A stretch of 5,721 nucleotides of DNA, from positions 1 through 5,721 of the forward strand of contig JASLBX010000409.1 of assembly GCA_030146385.1 (NCBI GenBank), read 5' to 3'. This DNA comes from Jiangellaceae bacterium. GTDB lineage: Bacteria > Actinomycetota > Actinomycetes > Jiangellales > Jiangellaceae. Below the pieces are notes generated by a model, which saw nothing but the letters and a program-made list of their open reading frames with translations, was not told the origin of the DNA and did not search any database. Numbering within the stretch: the first letter of the stretch is position 1; each line of letters starts with the position of its first letter. The position numbers and the translations under genes are program-made. Shown here piece after piece: positions 1 through 5,424 of this stretch.

Positions 1-1446
1 GTCGACCGCCTGCTCGGAATGTTCGCCATCGCGATCCACGAGCGCGACTCGGGACGGCTGGTTCTCGTCCGTGACCGGCTCGGCATCAAGCCGCTCTACG
101 TCGCCGAGACTGCGAATCGACTGCGGTTCGCCAGCAGCCTGCCCGCCCTCGTGCGCGCAGGCGGCGTCGACACCAGCATCGATCCGGTGGCGCTACACCA
201 CTACCTGTCGTGGCACGCCGTCGTCCCAGCGCCGCGGACGATCCTCAACGGCGTCCGCAAGCTGGCCCCGGCGACCATGAAGGTCATCGAGCGGGACGGC
301 TCCACCCGCGAGCGCACTTACTGGGAGGCCGGCTACCAGCGCGACCCGGCCAAAGCCGACTGGTCCGAGCGCGACTGGGAGGACGCGATCCTCGACTCGC
401 TGCGCACGGCCGTCCGGCGGCGCCTTGTCGCCGACGTCCCGGTCGGCGTGCTGCTGTCGGGCGGGCTGGACTCGAGCCTGGTGGTCGGGCTGCTCGCCGA
501 GGAGGGCCAGCACGGGCTCAACACGTTCAGCATCGGTTTCGAGGCGGTCGGCGGGGAGGAAGGCGACGAGTTCAAGTACTCGGACGTCATCGCCCGCCAG
601 TTCGAGACCCACCACCACCAGATCAGGATCGACACCGCACGCACCCTGCCCGCGCTCGAGGAAGCCATCCTGGCCATGAGCGAGCCGATGGTCAGCCACG
701 ACGTCGTCGGGTTCTTCCTGCTGAGCCAGGAAGTCAGCAAGCACGTCAAGGTCGTGCAGTCCGGGCAGGGCGCGGACGAGGTGTTCGGTGGCTACCACTG
801 GTACCCGCCACTACTCGGGGTCGACCGGAACGCCGCGGTCGACACCTACGCCGCCGCCTTCTTCGACCGCGACCACGCCAGCATGGCGAAAGTCGTCCGT
901 CCCGAGTACCTGACCGACGAGCCGGTGAGCTACCAGTTCGCCGCAGCCCACATGAGCCGCTCAGGCGCCGACACGGCCGTTGACGCCGCACTGCGCCTGG
1001 ACTCGCACATCATGCTGGTCGATGATCCCGTCAAGCGGGTCGACAACATGACCATGGCATGGGGCCTGGAGGCGCGCGTCCCGTTCCTCGACCACGAGTT
1101 GGTCGAGCTGGCCGCCCAGTGCCCGCCTGAGCTCAAACTCGCCCAGGAAGGAAAGGGCGTGCTGAAGGAAGCCGGACGCCGCGTCATCCCGCCCGACGTC
1201 ATCGACCGGCCGAAGGGCTACTTCCCGGTGCCCGCGCTGAAGTATCTGCGCGGCCCGTACCTCGACCGGGTGCGGGACGCACTGCACGCGCCCGCCGCCC
1301 GCGAGCGGGGCCTCTACCGGGATGAGTACGTCGACCGGCTCCTCGCAGACCCGAACTCCGACCTGACACCCCTGCGTGGCAACCGTCTCTGGCAGCTCGG
1401 CCTGCTGGAGATATGGCTGCAGGCGCATGACATCGCTCCGGCGTGA
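1..1446 (+). CDS. asnO: N-acetylglutaminylglutamine amidotransferase, asparagine synthase family (5' partial)
   Basis: This enzyme is expected to transfer an amide nitrogen from glutamine to the C-terminal carboxylate of N-acetylglutaminylglutamine, with ATP activation, giving the cytoplasmic osmolyte NAGGN. The frame is open from base 1, so the gene begins upstream. The visible 481 codons lack the N-terminal catalytic Cys of the class II glutaminase domain. They start in that domain's conserved GMFAIAI segment and continue through RDRLGIKPLY (70-99). The synthetase half carries the PP-loop SGGLDS (457-474), SGQGADE (760-780), and the RVDNMTMAWGLEARVPFLDH stretch (1036-1095), followed by a KGYFPVP segment. 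All are typical of AsnB-like enzymes. Sequence alone would allow plain asparagine synthetase. The assignment to the NAGGN subfamily rests mainly on the next two genes, which form the known trio. The stop overlaps the next gene's start. No frameshift was seen. Whether the missing N-terminus is intact cannot be judged. Confidence 0.9.
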   Translation, partial: VDRLLGMFAIAIHERDSGRLVLVRDRLGIKPLYVAETANRLRFASSLPALVRAGGVDTSIDPVALHHYLSWHAVVPAPRTILNGVRKLAPATMKVIERDGSTRERTYWEAGYQRDPAKADWSERDWEDAILDSLRTAVRRRLVADVPVGVLLSGGLDSSLVVGLLAEEGQHGLNTFSIGFEAVGGEEGDEFKYSDVIARQFETHHHQIRIDTARTLPALEEAILAMSEPMVSHDVVGFFLLSQEVSKHVKVVQSGQGADEVFGGYHWYPPLLGVDRNAAVDTYAAAFFDRDHASMAKVVRPEYLTDEPVSYQFAAAHMSRSGADTAVDAALRLDSHIMLVDDPVKRVDNMTMAWGLEARVPFLDHELVELAAQCPPELKLAQEGKGVLKEAGRRVIPPDVIDRPKGYFPVPALKYLRGPYLDRVRDALHAPAARERGLYRDEYVDRLLADPNSDLTPLRGNRLWQLGLLEIWLQAHDIAPA

Positions 1447-3248
1447 GCCGACCTCAGATGAGTGACGACCGACCCCAGCGCCGCCGCATCGCCGGCGAGC
1501 GGAGGCGTCCGCTGTGGACGCAGCCCTGGACCGACGCACCCGACCATCTCGTCCGCGACATGGAGCGCGGCGTCTCGATGGAGTGTGGCTGGGGCCGGCT
1601 CATCTTCGCGCAGACCTTTGAGAAGCCGGACGACATCCTGCAACTGCTGCGTGCCGAGGAGGCCGGGCAGCGTGACATCGCGATGTACGTCAAGGACCCG
1701 CACGTGCTGGTCGCCAGCGCACCGGACGAGCTGTTCATCGATCCGAGCTACACCTACCGGCTCGAGCTGCACAGGTACCGGCCGCGGCGTGAGGTCATCC
1801 CGGGCGTGCTCGTACGGACGATCGGCGAACCCAGCGACGCCCACGAGATCAACCGCATCTACGCCGCCCGAGGGATGGTCACGGCCGACCCGGACCTGAT
1901 GTGGGACAACCAGCGCACCCGCACGTTCACCTACCTGGTGGCCGAGGACGGACGTACGGGGCAAATCATCGGCACCGTCACCGGCATCGACCATGCGCTC
2001 GCGTTCGGCGACCCCGAAGGCGGCGCGAGCCTGTGGTGCCTGGCGGTCGATCCCCAATCGTCGGCGCCCGGAGTCGGCGAAGCGTTGGTGCGGGTGCTGA
2101 GCGAGCGCTACATCGGACGTGGCCGCGCGCACCTGGATCTGTCGGTGATGCACGACAACTCGCCGGCGATCCGCCTCTACAAAAAGCTCGGCTTCCGGCG
2201 CATACCCGTCTTCGCCGTCAAGCGCAAGAACGTCATCAACGAGCCGCTGTTCGTCCCCGAGCCGGAGCCGGACGTCGCCGAGCTGAACCCGTACGCCCGG
2301 ATCATCGCGGACGAGGCACGGCGGCGTGGCATCCGGGTCGAGGTGCTGGACCCCCACTGGGGTGAGATGCGGCTGGTGCACGGCGGCCGGCGGGTCGTGA
2401 CCCGCGAGTCGCTGTCCGAGCTGACCACGGCGGTCGCGATGAGCAGGTGCGACGACAAGCGGATCACGCGGCGCATCGTGCATGAGGCCGGTCTGAACGT
2501 GCCGCGCGGCCGGCTGGCGACGAGCGACAGCGCCGACGCGGCCTTCCTGGAAGAGGTCGGCCAGGTCGTGGTCAAGCCGGCCAGAGGCGAGCAGGGTCGC
2601 GGCATCAGCGTGGGCGTCACGGACGCCGAGGCGCTCGCCAAGGCCGTCGCAACGGCGCAGCACTACTGTCCGGACGTCCTGATCGAGGAGTGCGTCGACG
2701 GAGACGACCTGCGCAGAGTCGTGATCGGCCATGAGGTGGTGGCCGCCGCAGTTCGTCGTCCCGCCACGGTCATCGGCACCGGACGGCACACCGTGCGCGA
2801 TCTGATCAAGGCCCACAGCCGGCGTCGCGAGGCGGCCACGGCGGGCGAGTCGACCGTCCCGCTCGACGAGACGACGATCGATACGGTCCGCTCCGCGGGG
2901 TACGAGCTGGACGACGTCCTGCCCGAAGGCGAGGCATTGCAGGTACGCCGGACGGCCAACCTGCACACCGGCGGCACGATTCACGACGTCACCGCCGAGC
3001 TGCACCCGGAGCTGGCCGAGGCGGCGGTCACCGCGAGCAAGGCGCTGGATATCCCGGTGACCGGCATCGACCTGATCGTGCCGGACGTCAGCGGACCCGA
3101 CTATGCGTTCATCGAGGCCAACGAGCGGCCTGGACTGGCGAACCACGAGCCCCAGCCGACCGCCGAGCGCTTCGTTGACCTCCTGTTCCCGGCGACTCGC
3201 GCTACGCCCCGCCCATGGCACCCGGCGCCACCCAGCTCCCAACGTTGA
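1443..3248 (+). CDS. ngg: N-acetylglutaminylglutamine synthetase (GNAT acetyltransferase fused to ATP-grasp ligase)
   Basis: This two-domain enzyme is known in Sinorhizobium meliloti as Ngs. It joins two glutamines and acetylates the N-terminus, making the precursor that AsnO amidates. Numbering is from GTG 1443 (601 aa). Residues about 45-115 are a family-specific N-terminal region beginning ECGWGRLIF. Residues about 120-260 are a GNAT fold with an acetyl-CoA loop (LAVDP then PGVGEALVRVL, 200-219) and NSPAIRLYKKLGF (239-251). Residues about 280-583 are an ATP-grasp ligase of the cyanophycin/glutathione synthetase type, with VVVKPARGEQGRG (375-387; Lys378 likely binds ATP), IEECVDGDDLR (414-424), GIDLIVPD (541-548) and FIEANERPGL (556-565; Glu558 and Asn560 likely bind metal). 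A Pro-rich tail of about 18 residues ends it. The GTG overlaps the asnO stop as GTGA, which suggests translational coupling. ATG 1458 is an in-frame alternative, and neither has a good Shine-Dalgarno. Function is confident, the exact start less so. Confidence 0.92.
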   Translation: MSRPQMSDDRPQRRRIAGERRRPLWTQPWTDAPDHLVRDMERGVSMECGWGRLIFAQTFEKPDDILQLLRAEEAGQRDIAMYVKDPHVLVASAPDELFIDPSYTYRLELHRYRPRREVIPGVLVRTIGEPSDAHEINRIYAARGMVTADPDLMWDNQRTRTFTYLVAEDGRTGQIIGTVTGIDHALAFGDPEGGASLWCLAVDPQSSAPGVGEALVRVLSERYIGRGRAHLDLSVMHDNSPAIRLYKKLGFRRIPVFAVKRKNVINEPLFVPEPEPDVAELNPYARIIADEARRRGIRVEVLDPHWGEMRLVHGGRRVVTRESLSELTTAVAMSRCDDKRITRRIVHEAGLNVPRGRLATSDSADAAFLEEVGQVVVKPARGEQGRGISVGVTDAEALAKAVATAQHYCPDVLIEECVDGDDLRRVVIGHEVVAAAVRRPATVIGTGRHTVRDLIKAHSRRREAATAGESTVPLDETTIDTVRSAGYELDDVLPEGEALQVRRTANLHTGGTIHDVTAELHPELAEAAVTASKALDIPVTGIDLIVPDVSGPDYAFIEANERPGLANHEPQPTAERFVDLLFPATRATPRPWHPAPPSSQR

Positions 3249-3277
3249 CGTTCGATCGCGTTCAGCATGCGGGTCCC

Positions 3278-3309
3278 TGCCGTACCAGGCGCGTGCGGGT
3301 GGTACGGCG
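3278..3309 (+). other. Hairpin between ngg and the peptidase gene
   Basis: GCCGTACCA (3279-3287) pairs perfectly with TGGTACGGC (3300-3308), with a T-G closing pair outside and a 12-base loop. The loop begins GGCGC (3288-3292), which could instead pair with GCGCC (3307-3311), so the two stems exclude each other. The hairpin starts 30 bases after the ngg stop and has no T tract after it. It could be a weak intra-operon terminator, an RNA processing or stability element, or an operator. The structure is seen directly; the role is inference. Confidence 0.5.
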
Positions 3310-3321
3310 CCGAGACACCTG

Positions 3322-3334
3322 GTGGGCGGCCCAC
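3322..3334 (+). other. Short GC-rich hairpin just before the peptidase RBS
   Basis: GTGGG (3322-3326) and CCCAC (3330-3334) can form a 5-bp stem with a CGG loop. It ends 11 bases before the Shine-Dalgarno of the peptidase gene. Short GC-rich stems are common by chance in DNA of this composition. It is recorded because it follows the longer hairpin closely in the only gap within the cluster. Confidence 0.3.
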
Positions 3335-3345
3335 GGCGGCTGGCT

Positions 3346-3352
3346 GAGAAGG
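3346..3352 (+). promoter_or_regulatory. Ribosome binding site of the M42 peptidase gene
   Basis: GAGAAGG lies 8 bases before ATG 3361. It fixes that start over the in-frame ATG at 3103, which lies inside ngg, over GTG 3322, and over the out-of-frame ATG at 3357. Confidence 0.65.
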
Positions 3353-3360
3353 TTGGATGT

Positions 3361-4527
3361 ATGAAGCGGTTGGACATCGACGAGCAGTACCTGCAGGAGA
3401 TGCTCCTCGAGTTGCTGCGCACGCCCAGCCCGTCGGGGCGCACCGACGCGGTCATGCAGATCATCGGCGACCACCTCGATTCCCTGGGGCTCCCCGTCCG
3501 TGTCACCCGCCGTGGTGTGCTGCGCGCCAGCCTGATGGGCCAGCGCATCGACATCAGCCGGGCGGTCGTAGTGCACGCCGACACGATCGGCGCCATGGTC
3601 AAGCGGATCAAGCCCAACGGACGGCTCGAGGTCGTCCCGATCGGAATCCACTCCGCCCGCTTCGCCGAGGGCGCGCACGTCACAGTGTTCCCGGACGACC
3701 TCACAAAGTTCTTCACCGGAACCGTCCTGCCGCTGATGTCCAGTGGGCACAACTTCGGCGAGGCCGTCGACACCCAGGGCGTGGGCTGGCACCAGGTCGA
3801 GGTCCGGCTGGACGAGAAGCTCTCCAGCCCGGCGGACGTGGCCGCGCTCGGAATTCAGGTCGGCGACTTCGTCGCGCTCGACGCCGCGCCGCAGATCACC
3901 CCCGGGGGCTACGTCAAGTCGCGCCACCTGGACGACAAGGCCGGCCTGGCCGCGTGCATGGCCGCGGTCAAGGCGCTCATCGAGGCGACCGTCCCGCTCA
4001 GCGTCACCGCGCACCTGCTGGTGACGATCGGCGAGGAGGTGGGCATGGGCGCGACCCACGGACTGGACGACACCGTGGCCGAACTCGTCGCTATCGACAA
4101 CGCCGTGGTCGCCGATGGCCAGGAGTCGCAGGAGGACACCGTCAACATCGGGATGCTCGACTCCACCGGGCCGTTCGATTACCACCTGACGCGGCGTCTG
4201 ATCGGCCTATGCCAGGAGTACGACCTGCCGTACCGCCGCGACATCTACCGCTTCTACCGGTCCGACGCCGCGCCCGCGATCGAGTCGGGCATGGAGACCC
4301 GGGCGGCGTTGCTCGGCTTCGGGGTGGATTCGAGCCACGGGCACGAACGCACCCACCTGGACGGGCTGCGCCGGTTGGCCGAACTGCTGACGCTCTATCT
4401 GCAGAGCCCGCTGACGTTCGAGGAGTGGGACGAGACTCCGACCGGCACGCTGGAGGACTTCCCGAGCCACAGCGTCCAGCCGGCCGAACCCGAACCGGAG
4501 CATTACGCCGACGGTCGCTTTGCCTAA
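3361..4527 (+). CDS. Osmoprotectant NAGGN system M42-family metallopeptidase
   Basis: A 388-aa cytoplasmic metal-dependent hydrolase of the M42 (glutamyl aminopeptidase/TET) type, and the third member of the NAGGN gene trio. By position against M42 enzymes, the likely two-metal site is His72 (in VVHADTIGAMV), Asp191 (in RHLDDKAG), Glu226 (in TIGEEVGMG), Asp252 (in VVADGQ) and His326 or His328 (in SSHGHERTH). Glu225 is the likely general base. All are present, so the enzyme looks active. The insert between the first His/Asp motif and the LDDKAG motif is of the usual size for the family. The last 35 or so residues form an acidic, Pro-containing tail beyond the catalytic fold. The substrate is unknown: it may process or recycle NAGGN or its precursors, but nothing in the sequence proves that. 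The gene lies 112 bases after ngg with its own Shine-Dalgarno. It may be co-transcribed, with the hairpins in the gap setting its relative level. Confidence 0.9.
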   Translation: MKRLDIDEQYLQEMLLELLRTPSPSGRTDAVMQIIGDHLDSLGLPVRVTRRGVLRASLMGQRIDISRAVVVHADTIGAMVKRIKPNGRLEVVPIGIHSARFAEGAHVTVFPDDLTKFFTGTVLPLMSSGHNFGEAVDTQGVGWHQVEVRLDEKLSSPADVAALGIQVGDFVALDAAPQITPGGYVKSRHLDDKAGLAACMAAVKALIEATVPLSVTAHLLVTIGEEVGMGATHGLDDTVAELVAIDNAVVADGQESQEDTVNIGMLDSTGPFDYHLTRRLIGLCQEYDLPYRRDIYRFYRSDAAPAIESGMETRAALLGFGVDSSHGHERTHLDGLRRLAELLTLYLQSPLTFEEWDETPTGTLEDFPSHSVQPAEPEPEHYADGRFA

Positions 4528-4617
4528 GGAATGATCACGTCAAGAGGGTGTTTCGCACGTTTACGTTGGGTGCATGCCACGCATCGGATGGAAACACCCT
4601 TTACGTGATCATTTAGG
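4523..4617. repeat. Long imperfect inverted repeat between convergent genes (bidirectional terminator or MITE-like element)
   Basis: The left arm (4523-4554) reads CCTAA, then GGA unpaired, then ATGATCACGT, C, AA, G, AGGGTGTTTC. The right arm (4591-4617) is the reverse complement without the unpaired bases: GAAACACCCT, TT, ACGTGATCAT, TTAGG. That gives 27 paired positions around a 36-base loop. The peptidase stop TAA (4525-4527) lies in the left arm, and the acyltransferase stop (4624-4626) is 7 bases past the right arm. GC content of 4531-4612 is 41 of 82, well below the flanking genes. Neither side has a T tract, so it is not a classical intrinsic terminator, although high-GC actinobacteria often use such T-less stems. 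The direct repeat TTTACGT (4560-4566 and 4600-4606) and GCATGC (4572-4577) lie inside. The repeat is certain; its function is inferred. Confidence 0.85.
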
Positions 4618-4623
4618 AGCGGA

Positions 4624-5331
4624 CTAGTCGTCCTTCTTCTCGCGCTTCTTGGCCTCCGCGATCTCCTGCTTGGCCCGGGTGGCGTAAATGTCGACGTACT
4701 CCTGTCCGGACAATTTCATGAGCGCGTACATGATCTCGTCCGTGACAGCGCGCAGAACGTAGCGGTCGGTCTCCATGCCGTAGTAGCGGCTGAAGTCCAG
4801 CACCGGTCCGAACCGGATACCCGGCCGGCGTACCTTCGGAATGATCCGCCCGGGAGGCTGCATCTCAAACGTCCCGATCATGGCGACAGGAATCACGGGG
4901 ACGCGGGCCTCGAGCGCCATCCGGGCGACTCCAGTACGTCCCCTGTACAGCTTGCCGTCGGGAGACCTCGTGCCCTCTGGATAGATGCCGAGCAGATCGC
5001 CCCGTTCGAGGATCTTCAGGCCCGTGCGCAGCGCCGCCTCACTCGCCTTTCCCCCTGACCGGTCGATCGGCACGTTCCCCGTCCCCCCGAAGAACGTACG
5101 CTTGAACCACCCCTTGAGGCCGCGCTCGGTGAAGTACTCGCTCTTGGCAAGGAAGGTCACCCGGCGCTCGATGACGAGCGGCATGAACAGCGAGTCGACG
5201 ACGGTCAGATGGTTACCAGCTATGATCGCCGGGCCGCTGACCGGCACATTCTCGGCTCCCTCGACCCTCGGCCGGTACACGGCTCGCAGTATCGGCCCAA
5301 GAAGCACGCGCTTGAGCAACCAGTAGAGCAC
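4624..5331 (-). CDS. 1-acyl-sn-glycerol-3-phosphate acyltransferase (PlsC/LPLAT family)
   Basis: A 235-aa acyltransferase expected to transfer an acyl chain to the 2-position of lysophosphatidic acid at the inner face of the membrane, making phosphatidic acid for phospholipid synthesis. Visible motifs in order: NHLTVVD (residues 40-46, the NHx4D catalytic motif with His41 and Asp46), GNVPIDRSGG (85-94, Arg91 for glycerophosphate binding), YPEGTRSPDG (117-126, with the EGTR signature) and VPVIPVAM (144-151). The N-terminus (LLKRVLLGPILRAVY) is amphipathic and hydrophobic, suited to membrane association. The C-terminus is Lys/Glu/Asp-rich. Length is normal for short actinobacterial PlsC-like proteins. 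The start is GTG; an in-frame TAG lies four codons upstream, so no longer N-terminus exists. No Shine-Dalgarno is present, but a TAGTGT box sits 6 bases upstream, suggesting a leaderless transcript. The exact acceptor is not certain, since related proteins acylate other lysolipids. The gene converges with the NAGGN cluster and appears unrelated to it. Confidence 0.92.
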   Translation of the reverse strand: MLYWLLKRVLLGPILRAVYRPRVEGAENVPVSGPAIIAGNHLTVVDSLFMPLVIERRVTFLAKSEYFTERGLKGWFKRTFFGGTGNVPIDRSGGKASEAALRTGLKILERGDLLGIYPEGTRSPDGKLYRGRTGVARMALEARVPVIPVAMIGTFEMQPPGRIIPKVRRPGIRFGPVLDFSRYYGMETDRYVLRAVTDEIMYALMKLSGQEYVDIYATRAKQEIAEAKKREKKDD

Positions 5332-5337
5332 GGCCGA

Positions 5338-5343
5338 ACACTA
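5338..5343 (-). promoter_or_regulatory. Candidate -10 box for a leaderless acyltransferase transcript
   Basis: On the minus strand TAGTGT fits the actinobacterial TANNNT -10 pattern. Six bases (5337-5332) separate it from the GTG start at 5331, so transcription would begin on or next to the start codon. The absence of a Shine-Dalgarno agrees with this. No convincing -35 was found. This is inferred from spacing only. Confidence 0.42.
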
Positions 5344-5353
5344 CCCCGCCGAC

Positions 5354-5381
5354 GCCCGGTTACCCGATTACCGCACCGGGC
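5354..5381. promoter_or_regulatory. Perfect inverted repeat in the divergent spacer, possible operator
   Basis: GCCCGGT (5354-5360) and ACCGGGC (5375-5381) form a perfect 7-bp inverted repeat around 14 bases. It lies in the 93-base spacer between two divergent starts, just upstream of the candidate acyltransferase -10 box. The centre-to-centre distance of 21 bases (two helical turns) suits a dimeric regulator, but a chance hairpin is possible. The repeat ATGCGA (5382-5387 and 5390-5395) follows directly. Confidence 0.35.
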
Positions 5382-5412
5382 ATGCGACGATGCGATGGGC
5401 ATACGAGGGGAG

Positions 5413-5418
5413 AGGAGG
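5413..5418 (+). promoter_or_regulatory. Strong ribosome binding site of the terminal hypothetical gene
   Basis: AGGAGG within a purine-rich run (GGGGAGAGGAGG) lies 6 bases before GTG 5425. This is close to ideal and is the main evidence that the frame beginning there is translated. Confidence 0.75.
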
Positions 5419-5424
5419 CGTCCG

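Noticed and set aside
193..1539. Several minus- and plus-strand frames inside asnO.
   Set aside because: All are shadows of the asnO frame, which carries SGGLDS, SGQGADE and the other family motifs.
3245..3250. TTGACG at the ngg stop as a -35 box for a separate peptidase promoter.
   Set aside because: No acceptable -10 hexamer was found 16-19 bases downstream. The match alone is weak evidence.
3103..3360. Upstream in-frame extension of the peptidase to ATG 3103.
   Set aside because: It lies partly inside ngg in another frame, the added residues resemble no M42 N-terminus, and GAGAAGG is correctly spaced for ATG 3361.
1314..3773. An 819-codon open frame on the minus strand, opposite ngg and the start of the peptidase gene.
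   Set aside because: Its length comes from high GC content. The translation is low-complexity and Arg/Asp/Gly-rich without recognisable motifs, whereas the opposite strand encodes clear GNAT and ATP-grasp motifs.
3357..4616. A 419-codon plus-strand frame overlapping the peptidase gene.
   Set aside because: It is an Arg/Gly/Pro-rich shadow frame without motifs; the overlapping frame holds all M42 metal ligands.
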